This document shows positions 19,025 through 30,273 of a stretch of 64,000 nt of DNA, piece after piece. Position numbers and translations under genes: made by a program. This stretch comes from Marinobacter sp. SS21. GTDB taxonomy: Bacteria > Pseudomonadota > Gammaproteobacteria > Pseudomonadales > Oleiphilaceae. The DNA is taken from the NCBI RefSeq assembly GCF_028369065.1, contig NZ_JAQNDA010000005.1, positions 124,001-188,000 on the forward strand, given 5' to 3'. The notes beneath the pieces were generated by a model, which was given only the letters and a program-made list of their open reading frames with translations, had not been told where the DNA came from and searched no databases. The stretch's first letter is position 1, and each line of letters opens with the position of its first letter.

Positions 19025-21667
19025 GTGACAGAGCTACATCCCGATTTGCGAGAGAACGTCCGTATGCTGGGGGAGTTGCTGGGGGAAGCGATCCGTCAGA
19101 ACCCCGGTCAGGAAGTCTACGAACTCATTGAGGAGATCCGCACCGCGGCAAAGGCCGATCGGCGCCAGGAAAGTGGCTCCGGTCAGCGACTGCTGCAGCT
19201 GCTTGGCGATCTCAAGGACGACGAGCTGCTGCCCGTCACCCGTGCTTTCAACCAGTTTCTCAATCTGGCCAACCTGGCCGAACAGTATCATGGTATCCGG
19301 CGCCGCAAGGGTCACCATACCGATCTGATGGTGGAGTCGCTGGGCGAGGTGTTCGACCGCCTGATTGCCGATGGCATAGCCCCGGAGGAGTTGCATCGCC
19401 GGGTTGCTGAGCTGCGCATCGAATTCGTGCTCACCGCGCACCCGACGGAAGTGGCCCGCCGCACTCTGATCCTGAAATACGACGAAATGTCGGAGTGTCT
19501 GGCCCGGCTGGATCACGAAGACCTGATGCCCTCCGAGCGCGAAGAAGTCATCCAGCGACTGCGTCAACTGGTGGCGGAAGCCTGGAACACCGATGAGATT
19601 CGCCATCACCGGCCCACGGCGGTGGATGAGGCCAAATGGGGCTTTGCGGTCATTGAAAACAGTCTCTGGCAGGCGTTGCCCCGGTTTCTGCGGAGCCTGG
19701 ACCAAGCCCTGATGGCGTCCACCGGGCAAGGGCTACCGCTGAGCTCGGCGCCCATTCGCATCGCGTCCTGGATGGGGGGGGACCGGGACGGTAACCCCAA
19801 CGTCACCCACGAGGTGACGCAACAGGTGTTCCTGCTGGGGCGCTGGATGGCCGCCGACCTGTATCTGCGAGACATCAACGCCTTGCGGGCAGAGCTGTCC
19901 ATGGGCCAGGCCAGCGATGAACTGCGAGCGGTCACCCAGGACAGCCGGGAGCCCTATCGTCAGGTGCTTGGGCAGCTGCGGGATCGCCTGGTCAGGACCC
20001 GGGACTGGGCGGAGGCGCAGGTCAACGGCGAGCCTGGGGCGGCCGCCGGCATTCTGTTCGAGAACAAGGATCTGACCGCACCGCTGGAGCTGTGCTATCG
20101 CTCCCTGGTGGCCTGCGGCCTCGATACCATTGCCAACGGACCGTTACTGGATACGCTGCGTCGGGCCCATACCCTGGGGCTGCCGCTGGTACGGCTGGAC
20201 ATCCGTCAGGAAGCCAGTCGTCATGCTGAGGCGGTGGCGGAGATGGTGGATTACCTGGGCCTGGGCGATTACCTGTCCTGGCCGGAAGAACGGCGTCAGG
20301 CTTTCCTGGTCGAGGAGTTGAGGGGCCGGCGACCGCTGATTCCCCGCAACTGGCAAGCCAGCGACGCGGTGCAGGAGGTGCTGGATACCTGCGCCACTGT
20401 GGCGGCGCAGCCAGAGGAGGCTCTGGGCTCCTACGTCATTTCCATGGCCAGCAAGCCGTCGGACGTGCTCCATGTCATCCTGCTGCTGCGGGAGGCGGGG
20501 ATGAAATACCCCATGCGCGTGGTGCCGCTGTTCGAGACGCTGGACGATCTTCGTGGGGCGCCAGCGGCCATGTCGGCGCTGTTTGAGATCGACTGGTACC
20601 GGAACTACTGCCAGGGGCGACAGGAAGTGATGATCGGCTACTCGGATTCGTCCAAGGATGCGGGCCAGATGATGGCCGCCTGGGCCCAGTATCAGGCCCA
20701 GGAAAAGCTGACGGAAGTGGCGCGCCGGTTCCAGCTGCAGCTGACCCTGTTTCATGGCCGCGGGGGCACCGTCGGCCGAGGCGGCGGGCCCGCCAACCGG
20801 GCCATTCTGTCCCAGCCACCGGGATCGGTGAACGGCAGTTTCAGGATCACCGAGCAGGGCGAGATGATTCGCTTCAAGTTTGGCTTGCCGCGCCTGGCGG
20901 AACAGAGCCTGACCCTCTACACCACTGCGGTGGTGGAGGCCACCCTGGCGCCGCCGCCGGCACCGGAGCCGGCCTGGCGCGACACCATGGATTGGCTGAC
21001 GGCGCGTTCATTGAAGGCGTACCGCGAGGTGGTTCGGGAAGACCCGGATTTTGTCCCGTACTTTCGCCAGGCCACGCCGGAACAGGCCCTGGGCAAGCTG
21101 GCGTTGGGCAGTCGTCCGGCTCGACGCAAGGCCAGCGGCGGTGTAGAGAGCTTGCGGGCCATTCCGTGGATCTTCGCCTGGACCCAGATGCGGCTGATGT
21201 TGCCCAGCTGGCTGGGCAGTGATGTGGCGCTGACGGAAGCCGCCGCCAGTGGCCGCTTGGATCTGCTGCGGGAGATGATGGAGCGCTGGCCGTTCTTCCG
21301 CACCTACATCGATATGCTGGAGATGGTGCTGGCCAAGGCGGACTTGCGCATCGCAAGCTATTACGAACAGACCCTGGTGGAGGCGCCATTGCAGGGTCTG
21401 GGGGCCAACCTGCGGGATCGGTTATCGGCCTGCATTACCCAGGTCAAGGCCCTCAAAGAGCAGGACGAACTGCTCGCCAGCGATCCGGTGTTTGCCCATT
21501 CCATGCGGGTGCGCAGCCCCTACACCGATCCGTTGCATTACATGCAGGCGGAACTGCTGCGCCGGGACCGGGACAGTGAGGGTGATAACGATATCCCGGA
21601 AAGCGTCAGCCAGGCCCTCAAGGTGACCATGGCGGGCATCGCCGCCGGCATGCGCAATACGGGCTAG
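19025..21667 (+). CDS. ppc: Phosphoenolpyruvate carboxylase
   Basis: 880 residues, the family length. Carboxylates PEP to oxaloacetate to refill the TCA cycle. Catalytic His139 lies in [34 protein letters not shown] and the glycine-rich [14 protein letters not shown] loop are all intact, and the C-terminus ends MRNTG as in the family. Start is GTG with AAGGAAG nine bases upstream. It stands alone, downstream of the small orphan pair. Confidence 0.97.
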   Translation: MTELHPDLRENVRMLGELLGEAIRQNPGQEVYELIEEIRTAAKADRRQESGSGQRLLQLLGDLKDDELLPVTRAFNQFLNLANLAEQYHGIRRRKGHHTDLMVESLGEVFDRLIADGIAPEELHRRVAELRIEFVLTAHPTEVARRTLILKYDEMSECLARLDHEDLMPSEREEVIQRLRQLVAEAWNTDEIRHHRPTAVDEAKWGFAVIENSLWQALPRFLRSLDQALMASTGQGLPLSSAPIRIASWMGGDRDGNPNVTHEVTQQVFLLGRWMAADLYLRDINALRAELSMGQASDELRAVTQDSREPYRQVLGQLRDRLVRTRDWAEAQVNGEPGAAAGILFENKDLTAPLELCYRSLVACGLDTIANGPLLDTLRRAHTLGLPLVRLDIRQEASRHAEAVAEMVDYLGLGDYLSWPEERRQAFLVEELRGRRPLIPRNWQASDAVQEVLDTCATVAAQPEEALGSYVISMASKPSDVLHVILLLREAGMKYPMRVVPLFETLDDLRGAPAAMSALFEIDWYRNYCQGRQEVMIGYSDSSKDAGQMMAAWAQYQAQEKLTEVARRFQLQLTLFHGRGGTVGRGGGPANRAILSQPPGSVNGSFRITEQGEMIRFKFGLPRLAEQSLTLYTTAVVEATLAPPPAPEPAWRDTMDWLTARSLKAYREVVREDPDFVPYFRQATPEQALGKLALGSRPARRKASGGVESLRAIPWIFAWTQMRLMLPSWLGSDVALTEAAASGRLDLLREMMERWPFFRTYIDMLEMVLAKADLRIASYYEQTLVEAPLQGLGANLRDRLSACITQVKALKEQDELLASDPVFAHSMRVRSPYTDPLHYMQAELLRRDRDSEGDNDIPESVSQALKVTMAGIAAGMRNTG

Positions 21668-21687
21668 TGGGCCTGCAGGCGCGAACA

Positions 21688-21722
21688 GCAAGCACTGATA
21701 CGAACCGCAAGCACTGATACGA
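21688..21722. repeat. Short direct repeat ahead of the YbaK-HDOD gene
   Basis: A 16-bp sequence, GCAAGCACTGATACGA, occurs twice in perfect form (21688-21703 and 21707-21722), period 19 bp. It lies in the 84-bp gap after ppc. Role unknown; it may be a regulator site or slippage. Confidence 0.7.
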
Positions 21723-21751
21723 GCAACTAGCACCGAAAATAGGAGAACGCC

Positions 21752-23119
21752 GTGGCTCTGGCCCCGCGACTGGAACATTTCCTCAACCGCAAGGGAATCG
21801 CCTTTACTGAAGTGGCCATCGACCCGGTGGCGAATTTTGATGCGGCGGTCATGGTTGCGGGTGAGGATCAGGAGTGCATCCTGAGGGCCTCACTGCTGAT
21901 TGACCTGGACGGAACGGTGATGGTGGTTCACCCGTTTAGCAGTGTCCTGGATCTGGCGGCGGTGCAGCAGTTAACCGGGCGGCGATTACAGCCCCTGACG
22001 GCACGTCAGGCAGATCGTCTGTTCAGTGACTGTGCCCCTGGTTTTCATCCCGCCATTGGTGGCGCCTATGAGGTGCCCGTGTTGCTGGATGACGACGCCG
22101 CCGATTTGCCCCGGGCGGTGCTGTCGGCGGGCACCGACAGCAGTCTGCTGGTGTTGGACGGTCGCAACCTGCGGCTGGCCCTGGCAGGGTCGCGGCGCGG
22201 TCCGTGCGTAATCAAGGGGCGGACCGCAACGGAGCGCAGCGCGTTGTCGTTGGAAGAGGTCGCCCAGAAACTGCAGCAGCTCTACCGCTTGCCCCCGATG
22301 CCGGCATTGGCGCTGCGTATTCTGCGCCTCACCGGCAATCCGGAGGCCACCGCGCGGGAGTTGGCGGAGCTGATTGAGCTTGATCCCAGTCTGACCGCCC
22401 AGATCATGCGATACGCTCGTTCGGCGTTGTTCAATTACCCCGGTCAGATCCAGTCGGTCCAGGAGGCGGTCACCCGGGTGCTGGGCTTCGAACGGGTCGC
22501 CCATGTTGCCCTGGGCATCGCATCGGTGCAGGCGTTCGAGGTGCCACGGGGTGGCGCGCTGGGCATGGATAAATTCTGGCACCATTCGTTGTGCAACGCT
22601 TTCCTGTGTCAGAAGATGGCGCCGGCCTGTGGCGTGGACAAGGGCTTGGCGTACCTGTGCGGGTTGCTGCACAACTTTGGCCTGCTGTTGATTGGCCACC
22701 TGTTCCCCGCCGAATTCGAGGAACTCGGCAGCCTCCGGGAAGCCAACCCCGAAGTCAGTATGGGCTCGCTTGAACGGCAGGTATTTGGTGGCGGCAACCA
22801 GGATCTCCTGGCGGTTGGTCACGGTGCGATTGGCGGCATACTTCACCGGCTCTGGCAGTTGCCCGATGCGGTCGTCAAGGCGGCCGGCGTTCACCAGCAG
22901 CCGGAATACCATGGTGAGCACGAGGTCTTTGTGCTGATGGTTCAGCTCGCCAATGGGTTGCTGAAAGAACAGGGGATTGGCGATGAGTTCAATGCGGACG
23001 ACCTGGAAGCCCTGGCGGACAGGCTCGGTTTCTCGGAGCCGGATCTGCAAGCTCTTCGCGGCGACATTGAGCAGGTGGCGTCAGAAATGACCGAGCTCGC
23101 TCGCTCCCTCACTGCTTGA
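21752..23119 (+). CDS. YbaK-like deacylase domain fused to HDOD domain
   Basis: 455 residues. The N-terminal ~150 residues resemble the YbaK/ProX aminoacyl-tRNA deacylase fold (MALAPRLEHFLNRKGIAFTE, LLIDLDGTVMVVHP). Residues ~165-365 form an HDOD domain (LPPMPALALRILRLTGNPEATARELAELIELDPSLTAQI split over ~170-208; then GLLHNFGLLLIGHLFP). HDOD proteins lack the HD catalytic pair and act as signalling scaffolds. Which substrate, if any, the first domain uses is unknown. Start is GTG with AGGAGA upstream. Neighbours ppc and adk give no functional link. Confidence 0.8.
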   Translation: MALAPRLEHFLNRKGIAFTEVAIDPVANFDAAVMVAGEDQECILRASLLIDLDGTVMVVHPFSSVLDLAAVQQLTGRRLQPLTARQADRLFSDCAPGFHPAIGGAYEVPVLLDDDAADLPRAVLSAGTDSSLLVLDGRNLRLALAGSRRGPCVIKGRTATERSALSLEEVAQKLQQLYRLPPMPALALRILRLTGNPEATARELAELIELDPSLTAQIMRYARSALFNYPGQIQSVQEAVTRVLGFERVAHVALGIASVQAFEVPRGGALGMDKFWHHSLCNAFLCQKMAPACGVDKGLAYLCGLLHNFGLLLIGHLFPAEFEELGSLREANPEVSMGSLERQVFGGGNQDLLAVGHGAIGGILHRLWQLPDAVVKAAGVHQQPEYHGEHEVFVLMVQLANGLLKEQGIGDEFNADDLEALADRLGFSEPDLQALRGDIEQVASEMTELARSLTA

Positions 23120-23243
23120 GCCGGCCGTGCGTTCCTGGGCCCCAGACCCAGGCATCCGATGTCGATCGGGCTCCCGCCAAAGGGTGCCGGGTGGCGCCCC
23201 GGCACACGGGCCCTCCGGTTATGCTACCGAGGTCCACTTTCTC

Positions 23244-23266
23244 TTGACGGGCTGACTTCGTATAAT
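23244..23266 (+). promoter_or_regulatory. Candidate adk promoter (perfect TATAAT)
   Basis: A consensus -10 TATAAT lies at 23261-23266, about 100 bp before adk. TTGACG at 23244-23249 is only 11 bp upstream, too short for a normal sigma-70 spacer, so the true -35 is probably weaker and further left. The gap 23120-23368 holds no gene. Confidence 0.4.
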
Positions 23267-23344
23267 GCCCGCTTCGTTTCGCGGACTCCTTACCGAGAGG
23301 CTGTCGCAAAGCTGTGGGGTTTTGCAACATCTTTTCTACGATAA

Positions 23345-24022
<678 letters not shown>

Positions 24023-24036
24023 GCGGGCCACAGCAA

Positions 24037-24747
24037 GTGTCGGATAGCACGCTGAAGCTGCTGGCGCTGGATACCTCCTCCGAGGGGTGTTCGGCGGCCC
24101 TGTGGGTAGACGGTCAGCTCTCTGACCGGTTCGAGCTGGCTCCCCGGGGGCATACCCGGTTGCTGATGCCGATGATCCGGCAACTGCTGGCGGACCGGCA
24201 GTTGCAGCCCACCGACCTCGACTCCCTGGCGTTCGCTTGTGGCCCGGGCTCCTTTACCGGTTTACGCATCGCCACCGGAGTGGTGCAGGGGTTGGCCTAT
24301 GGTCTCGACGTTCCGGTGGTTCCGGTCTCTTCGCTGGCTGCGGTAGCCCTCGAGGCCATTGCCGCGGGCGGGGTTGATGCCGACAGTGGCGTGGCCGTGG
24401 CGTTCGACGCCCGCATGGGCGAAGTGTATTGGGGTTGTTTCGAAAACCGCGACGGTTTGCCGGTCGCGGTGACAGAGGAGCGAGTGTGCGCCCCAGAGTT
24501 GGTGACCCTGCCTGACCGCCCCTCCACCTGGCACGGTGTCGGGTCTGGATTCGGCTATCGAGAGCAGATGCCAGGGGAAGTGACCGGGCGGCTCCAGTCG
24601 GTCGATGACAGCCTGCTGCCCAGAGCCCGTTATGTCGCGACCCTGGCGGCATCGGCCCTGGTGCAGGGGGGCGGCGTAGCGGCCGCCCAGGCTCAACCGG
24701 TCTATCTGCGCAATACCGTGGCCTGGAAAAAACTGCCAGGTCGCTAA
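24037..24747 (+). CDS. tsaB: tRNA t6A synthesis protein TsaB
   Basis: 236 residues. ASKHA-fold partner of TsaD in making N6-threonylcarbamoyladenosine on ANN-reading tRNAs. Seen: LLALDTSSEGCSAALW at the N-terminus, GHTRLLMPMI, and FACGPGSFTGLRIATG. Like other TsaB proteins it lacks the metal-site histidines of TsaD and is not catalytic itself. Start is GTG. It follows adk closely and precedes uppP. Confidence 0.94.
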   Translation: MSDSTLKLLALDTSSEGCSAALWVDGQLSDRFELAPRGHTRLLMPMIRQLLADRQLQPTDLDSLAFACGPGSFTGLRIATGVVQGLAYGLDVPVVPVSSLAAVALEAIAAGGVDADSGVAVAFDARMGEVYWGCFENRDGLPVAVTEERVCAPELVTLPDRPSTWHGVGSGFGYREQMPGEVTGRLQSVDDSLLPRARYVATLAASALVQGGGVAAAQAQPVYLRNTVAWKKLPGR

Positions 24748-24777
24748 TCCTTTTACCTGCCTTTGGAAAACTTTGCC

Positions 24778-25575
24778 ATGGATCTGTGGCACATCATCGT
24801 TTTGTCGATCATTCAGGGACTCACTGAGTTCCTGCCCATCAGCAGCTCGGCTCATCTGATCCTTCCTTCGCAATTGCTGGGCTGGCCGGACCAGGGGCTG
24901 GCTTTCGACGTTGCCGTGCATGTCGGAACGCTGGCGGCGGTGGTCTGGTATTTCCGTCGTGATGTGTTGCGGCTGGCATCGGCCTGGGCGGTGGATACCA
25001 GCAGGGGGCGGGTGGCTGAGGACAGCGGATTGGCCTGGGCGATTATTGTCGGCACCATTCCCGCGGGTCTGGCTGGCGTGTTGTTGGATGACCTGATTGA
25101 AGCCCATCTCCGCTCCGGTTTGGTGATTGCTGCCTCCACCATCGGCTTCGGTCTGGTGCTATGGTGGTCCGACGCGGTGGGCCGTCGGCGCCGGGAGCTA
25201 CCCGCCCTGAGGCTCAAGGATGCCGTCATTATTGGTCTCGCCCAGGCGCTGGCGTTGATTCCGGGCACCTCCCGTTCCGGTATTACCATGACAGCGGCGC
25301 TGTTCCTGGGGTTTCAGCGGGAGGCCGCCGCCCGATTTTCCTTCCTGCTGTCGATCCCACTGATCACCGCCGCGGGCGCGCTCAAAACCGTGGAGCTGAT
25401 CGGCCAGGGCGCGGGGGCCGATTGGGTGTCGATTGGCTTGGGCGCGTTGTTGTCGTTTATCAGCGCCGTGGCCTGCATTCATTTGTTCCTGAAGTTTCTC
25501 GAGCGCATCGGGCTGATGCCGTATGTGATCTACCGCTTGTTGCTGGGCGCCATTCTGCTGGTGGTGCTGTGGTGA
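24778..25575 (+). CDS. uppP: Undecaprenyl-diphosphatase UppP (BacA)
   Basis: 265 residues, polytopic membrane protein that dephosphorylates undecaprenyl diphosphate to recycle the cell-wall lipid carrier. Both active-site motifs are present: EFLPISSSAH (17-26) and IPGTSRSGIT in the second half. The ATG at 24778 (MDLWHIIVLS) fits the family; a TTG at 24763 would add five residues. Confers bacitracin tolerance in the family. Confidence 0.95.
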   Translation: MDLWHIIVLSIIQGLTEFLPISSSAHLILPSQLLGWPDQGLAFDVAVHVGTLAAVVWYFRRDVLRLASAWAVDTSRGRVAEDSGLAWAIIVGTIPAGLAGVLLDDLIEAHLRSGLVIAASTIGFGLVLWWSDAVGRRRRELPALRLKDAVIIGLAQALALIPGTSRSGITMTAALFLGFQREAAARFSFLLSIPLITAAGALKTVELIGQGAGADWVSIGLGALLSFISAVACIHLFLKFLERIGLMPYVIYRLLLGAILLVVLW

Positions 25576-25695
25576 ACGGTAGCTTTTGGTAAAGAAATGC
25601 ACCCTGGGGTTTGTTTTCCTGCCGCCACCTTCCATACTTGGAGTCTCGGCCAAACCCCAGATTGAACGACCCAGGCGATAAGCGGATCGACCCCG

Positions 25696-26043
25696 ATGAT
25701 CAGCAGTCTCAATTCCAACGCCAGTCTCCCGCTGCAAAGTGGCAATGCATCGGCCCGTGACCGCGCCGATGTCGCCCGTAATCCGGCAGCCAGTCCCGAA
25801 CGATCGGGGGCCGAGGTCCGCCAGGATCTGGCGGCACCCCGTGCTGCGCCGCAAGCGGAAACCGGAGAGCTGGCTCAGCGCCGGGTGGATGCCCGGCGGG
25901 CGGCGGAAGATGTCCGCCTGGAACCATTCCGTGCCGATGAGCTGCCGCTGGTCGCCAGTCAGGCCCTGTCCACCTTTGCCGCCGTTGCTGCCCAACAGGG
26001 CGAGCGGGAGACGGAGCTGGCCGGCATTTCCATCCGAGTCTGA
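25696..26043 (+). CDS. Unrecognised Ala/Arg-rich low-complexity protein
   Basis: 115 residues, rich in Ala, Arg, Glu and Ser, probably mostly disordered in its first 70 residues ([18 protein letters not shown]). No signal peptide, membrane segment or known motif. Its TGA shares one base with the ATG of rsmJ (26043), which argues for a real translated gene coupled to rsmJ. A helical stretch near the end reads [18 protein letters not shown]. Function unknown. Confidence 0.6.
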   Translation: MISSLNSNASLPLQSGNASARDRADVARNPAASPERSGAEVRQDLAAPRAAPQAETGELAQRRVDARRAAEDVRLEPFRADELPLVASQALSTFAAVAAQQGERETELAGISIRV

Positions 26044-26849
26044 TGACTACAGCCAATCCCCAACAACTCGCGGTTGCCTGCAGCCCCTTGGGGGATAGTC
26101 GGGCGGCCCATCTGCTGGCCGACACTCTCCAGTTACCCTATCTCGGTGTGGTGCAACCTCGTCAGGTGAAGGACTATCAAATGCTGATGTTCTTCGATGA
26201 TCGCGGCCTGGCTCTGCAGGTGACCGGCAAGGGGGCGCCGGGACCGGTGCGGGTAGATTTCACCGCCGGCAAAGCGGGGTATCGGCGGGAACACGGCGGC
26301 GGCACCGGCCAGTTGATCGCCAGGGCGGTCGGCCTGCAGAAAACCCGTAATCCGCTGCATATACTGGATGCCACCGCCGGTCTGGGGCAGGACGCGTTTG
26401 TACTGGCCGGCTTGGGCTGCCGGATGACGCTGTTCGAGCGTTCACCGCTGATCCACGCGCTGCTGGCGGACGGTTTGGCACGCGCTCAACTCAATGAGGC
26501 GACGGCGCCCATCGTGGCGCGAATGGCCTTGATGGCCGGTAGCAGCATTGAGTGGCTACAGGAACGTGGGGTGGACGCGGCCGATGTGATTTACCTCGAC
26601 CCGATGTTTCCACACCGGGATAAGTCGGCCCTGGTGAAGAAGGAAATGCAGCTGTTCCGGCCCATCGTAGGGGACGACGACGATGCGCCGGTGTTGCTGG
26701 CAACCGCCCTTGAGGCGGCGACCTATCGGGTGGTGGTCAAGCGCCCCCGCAAGGCACCCGCTATCGCCGGGATTGCGCCGGCAACCAAAGTGGAAGGGAA
26801 GAGCAGCCGCTACGACATCTATCCCATCAAGGCATTACCCAGGGACTGA
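26043..26849 (+). CDS. rsmJ: 16S rRNA (guanine-1516-N2) methyltransferase RsmJ
   Basis: 268 residues. The SAM-binding loop is [18 protein letters not shown]; catalytic motif IV is [14 protein letters not shown], and the C-terminus ends [13 protein letters not shown]. It methylates G1516 in helix 45. The ATG overlaps the preceding stop by one base. It is convergent with plsB, 23 bp apart. Confidence 0.94.
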   Translation: MTTANPQQLAVACSPLGDSRAAHLLADTLQLPYLGVVQPRQVKDYQMLMFFDDRGLALQVTGKGAPGPVRVDFTAGKAGYRREHGGGTGQLIARAVGLQKTRNPLHILDATAGLGQDAFVLAGLGCRMTLFERSPLIHALLADGLARAQLNEATAPIVARMALMAGSSIEWLQERGVDAADVIYLDPMFPHRDKSALVKKEMQLFRPIVGDDDDAPVLLATALEAATYRVVVKRPRKAPAIAGIAPATKVEGKSSRYDIYPIKALPRD

Positions 26850-26872
26850 AGTCGCAGCGACGTCGGCAACCG

Positions 26873-29338
26873 TCAGGCGCCTAGCATGGTCACTTGCTGG
26901 ATGGCTTGGCGTTTCTCCACATTCAATACCAGGCGGGCATCCTCTGCCACCTCATCCAGCCCCTCGCTGTAACACAGCAGACCGTTGTCATCGGTGGTCA
27001 ATACCTCGTTCTTCTGCAGATTGGCGATGAAACTGCGGAACAGGGTCTTGTCGAAGAATTCGGGGGCGTTCAACCCGAACAGTATGGACATCCGCTCCGC
27101 CAGCATGGTGCTCTGTTCTTCCAGTTCGGCGGCGCTGATCTTGCCGGAGCCGTACTTGCGCAGTATGGCGATGGCGATGTGATAACGCTCCAGGGTCTGG
27201 ATGATAAAGCGGGACAGGGAACGCAGGCGTAACATGGCCTCAGTGCCTTCCTCCGGCCGGCAGATACGGTCGCCCTCAGTGCGCAGCAGCCCCTGTTCCA
27301 GCATCACATCGATCCAGCGACCAATGACCACTTCGGCTTCGTCCACCGGATAGCGCAGGAACAGTTCTGACTGGAGGTAGGGATAGACAATGCCGCACAA
27401 CGACACGGCCTTCTCCCGCCGCAGCGAGCTGTTGTTCTCGAACAGGCAGGCAATCAGCGAGGGCAGCGCGAACAGATGCTGGATGTTATTGCGGTAGTAA
27501 GTCATCAGGATGGCATTGCTGCCTTCCAGGCCGATGATGTCGCCCAGTTTCTGCGGTTGCCGGGAAACCAGGCCCATGCCTTCGCAATAGGCCAGCCAGT
27601 CCTTGGCGCTACCCTCCGGCAGGGTGACGGTGTCGGCGTAAGGATAGGCCTTGAGCAGAGTGGCAAACTGGTCCATCAGCCGGATCAGTTGCCGCTGGTC
27701 CATCGCCAGCCGTTCCGTGCTGAGCAGAACGGTGGCGGTGATGCCAATCGGGTTAACCGCGACGGCTGCATTGATGCGGGTGGCGACCAGGGTAGACAGC
27801 TGTTCAATGGTGTCGTTCAGCCAGGGTGGCCGGAAATCGCTGTCGTAAGCTTCCTGGCGCCAGCTGCGGTGGTTTTCATCCAGAACGCCGGACAGGTGAA
27901 TGGCGTTACCGAAGTTGACCGCCACCCGGCCGAAGGAGTTACTCAGCTTGCGGGCGGTCTTGGCCAGGCCAAAGATGCTCTCTTTCTGCTTCTTCTTGCC
28001 GCGCAGTTCGCCCAAATAGGAGCGGCCTTCCATCACCTTCTCGTAGCCGATGTAAACGGGCACGAACACGATGGGCTTGCGGTGGTCCCGCAGGTAACTG
28101 CGCAGCGTCATGGCCAGCATGCCAGGGCGCGGTGGCAGCATGCGCCCGGTCCGGCTGCGTCCACCCTCGACAAAGTACTCCACCGAGTAGCCGCGGGAGA
28201 ACATGACGTGCATGTATTCATTGAACACGGTAGCGTAGAGCGGATTGTCACGGAAGCTGCGACGCATGAAAAACGCGCCACCGCGGCGCAGAATCGGGCC
28301 GACAATGGGCATATTAAGATTGATGCCCGCGGCAATGTGAGGCGGCATCAGGCCATTGGTGTACAGCACATAGGACAGCAGCAGATAATCGATGTGGGAG
28401 CGGTGGCAGGGCACGTACACCACGGCGTTGTCCTGGGCCACTTCTTTCACCACCTCGATGTTGTTGATGGCGATGCCGTTATAGATGCGGTTCCACAGCC
28501 AGCCCAGCACCACTTCGAGGAACCGGATGGTGGTCAGTGACATGCTGGCGGCAATTTCGTCGGCGTATTTACGGGCTTTGGCCTTGACCTTCTCGGGTGG
28601 GATGTCGTCCTTGCGGGCGGTTTCGCGGATGGCATCCTTGACCGCCTGAGTTCGAACCAGTCCCTCAACCAGCGTGCGACGGTGAGAGAGATCCGGCCCC
28701 AGCACTGCCTGACGGACCCGGCGGAAATGGGTTCGCAGAATGCGGGCGAGCTTGCGGGTCGCCCTGGGCTCGTTGTCCTGATATTCCGCGACCACCTGCT
28801 GCAAGGACAGCGGCTTATTGAATTGCACGTAGGTATTGCGACCGTGCACCAGGATGATCAGCAACTTCTGCAGTCGGCCGGCCACGGACCAGGTATCGGA
28901 CAGCAGCAACTTGACCAGGGACTTCTCCTTGTCCGGCGAGCGGCCCCAGAACAGGGACACCGGCACGATCTGGATATCCTGATCCGGGTTCTGGATGCCG
29001 TACTTTACCAGGGTGTGCAGCTGCGCCGTGAGGATCGGCGCCTGGCGGCGGCGAAACAGCCCGCCCAGACGCTTATAAAGGAAGAAGAACGACTGCGTCG
29101 GCGCCTGTTCCGCCGGCACGGGAATCTCTGCCCGAGGCAGGCCTGCCCGGCGGACCTCCTGCTCCAGCACCAATCGGCCGGAAAGCGAGCTGTACTGGAG
29201 CACGTAGCAAACCGGTTTTTCCGGATCCAACGCCAGTTCTTCCCGAGTGGCGCCGCTGGCAACGCTCCTGACCCAAAGAAACAATATCTTGCGGAAAATG
29301 GTTAGGATCAGTCCCAAAAGTTTCGGGAAGAGTTGCAT
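26873..29338 (-). CDS. plsB: Glycerol-3-phosphate acyltransferase PlsB
   Basis: 821 residues, the usual PlsB length. Inner-membrane enzyme that acylates the sn-1 position of glycerol-3-phosphate, first step of phospholipid synthesis, and also feeds triacylglycerol stores. Acyltransferase motifs: CHRSHIDYLL (HX4D), GAFFMRRSF, VEGGRSRTGRMLPP and the later FVPVYIGYEK. A hydrophobic stretch near the N-terminus is followed by a long accessory region. Single gene, divergent from nudC. Confidence 0.96.
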   Translation of the reverse strand: MQLFPKLLGLILTIFRKILFLWVRSVASGATREELALDPEKPVCYVLQYSSLSGRLVLEQEVRRAGLPRAEIPVPAEQAPTQSFFFLYKRLGGLFRRRQAPILTAQLHTLVKYGIQNPDQDIQIVPVSLFWGRSPDKEKSLVKLLLSDTWSVAGRLQKLLIILVHGRNTYVQFNKPLSLQQVVAEYQDNEPRATRKLARILRTHFRRVRQAVLGPDLSHRRTLVEGLVRTQAVKDAIRETARKDDIPPEKVKAKARKYADEIAASMSLTTIRFLEVVLGWLWNRIYNGIAINNIEVVKEVAQDNAVVYVPCHRSHIDYLLLSYVLYTNGLMPPHIAAGINLNMPIVGPILRRGGAFFMRRSFRDNPLYATVFNEYMHVMFSRGYSVEYFVEGGRSRTGRMLPPRPGMLAMTLRSYLRDHRKPIVFVPVYIGYEKVMEGRSYLGELRGKKKQKESIFGLAKTARKLSNSFGRVAVNFGNAIHLSGVLDENHRSWRQEAYDSDFRPPWLNDTIEQLSTLVATRINAAVAVNPIGITATVLLSTERLAMDQRQLIRLMDQFATLLKAYPYADTVTLPEGSAKDWLAYCEGMGLVSRQPQKLGDIIGLEGSNAILMTYYRNNIQHLFALPSLIACLFENNSSLRREKAVSLCGIVYPYLQSELFLRYPVDEAEVVIGRWIDVMLEQGLLRTEGDRICRPEEGTEAMLRLRSLSRFIIQTLERYHIAIAILRKYGSGKISAAELEEQSTMLAERMSILFGLNAPEFFDKTLFRSFIANLQKNEVLTTDDNGLLCYSEGLDEVAEDARLVLNVEKRQAIQQVTMLGA

Positions 29339-29472
29339 ACGTGGTCGCTCCGGTTCTCTAAACAGTCGCTAAGTTTACTTGCTTCAACGGCTTGCGGAAA
29401 GCGGCCTGCCGCCTTCTGGCCGGATGGGCGGTATGGTACATTTCAATTCATTGTGAACGAGAGGATAAGTCC

Positions 29473-30273
29473 ATGAGTCAGTGGCTGCCCGGCTGGACAA
29501 CCACCCCCCCAAGCCCGAACGATGGCATCCTGGCGCTGATTGGGGAGTCGGTGCTGCGTCGGGAAGATGAGTGGCTCATTCCCTGGTCTGAAGCGCAAGC
29601 GGCCCTCACGCCCGGATCAGAGCCGATCTATGTCGGTCGCTGGAACCGTCGCGCGGTGTACGTGGCTGAGCTGGCGTCTCTGACGCCGGCGGCCGAACCG
29701 GTGCCACTGAGGGACGCCCTGCTGTTCGAGGCGGCGGTGCCGGCGGAGCTGCTCAGTACTGCTTTTCAGGTCCTGCAATGGTGGCGCGACCACCGGTTCT
29801 GTGGCCGCTGTGGTCAGGAAACCGGTCCCCACCCCCGGGAACGAGCGCGTTGGTGTGATCGCTGTGAAATCCCGTGGTATCCCAGGCTGGCCCCTTGCGT
29901 GATCGTGGTGATCCGCCGTGGCGACCGCATGCTTCTGGCTCGATCGTCCCGGGTCAAACGCCATTTCTACAGCCTGATTGCCGGTTTTGTCGAGCCCGGG
30001 GAGACAGTGGAGGCTGCTGTGCAGCGGGAGGTCCGGGAAGAAACCGGGCTGGAGGTAACCGCGATTCGTTACCAGACCTCACAGCCCTGGCCATTTCCTC
30101 ACCAGTTGATGCTGGGCTTCTTTGCCGACTACGCAGGTGGGGAACTGCGGTTGCAGGAAGACGAGCTGGCCGATGCCGGCTGGTATCGGCCGGGTGAGTT
30201 GCCGCCGGTGCCGCCAAAGACCACCATCGCAGGCCGCTTGATTCGGGCGATGGAAGAGGAGCTAGACGCTTGA
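29473..30273 (+). CDS. nudC: NADH pyrophosphatase / RNA-deNADding Nudix hydrolase
   Basis: 266 residues from the ATG at 29473, with GAGAGGA upstream. Zinc ribbon cysteines 110, 113, 128 and 131 (CGRCG, CDRC). The Nudix box starts at Gly171 (GFVEPGETVEAAVQREVREE split across 171-190, then TGLEV). The NudC-specific SQPWPFP motif is at 203-209, followed here by HQ rather than the common QS. Cleaves NADH and removes NAD caps from RNA. Its stop overlaps murI. Confidence 0.93.
   Translation: MSQWLPGWTTTPPSPNDGILALIGESVLRREDEWLIPWSEAQAALTPGSEPIYVGRWNRRAVYVAELASLTPAAEPVPLRDALLFEAAVPAELLSTAFQVLQWWRDHRFCGRCGQETGPHPRERARWCDRCEIPWYPRLAPCVIVVIRRGDRMLLARSSRVKRHFYSLIAGFVEPGETVEAAVQREVREETGLEVTAIRYQTSQPWPFPHQLMLGFFADYAGGELRLQEDELADAGWYRPGELPPVPPKTTIAGRLIRAMEEELDA

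Noticed and set aside
23244..23266. TTGACG plus TATAAT as a full sigma-70 promoter for adk
   Set aside because: The spacer is only 11 bp. Kept the TATAAT as a candidate -10 only.
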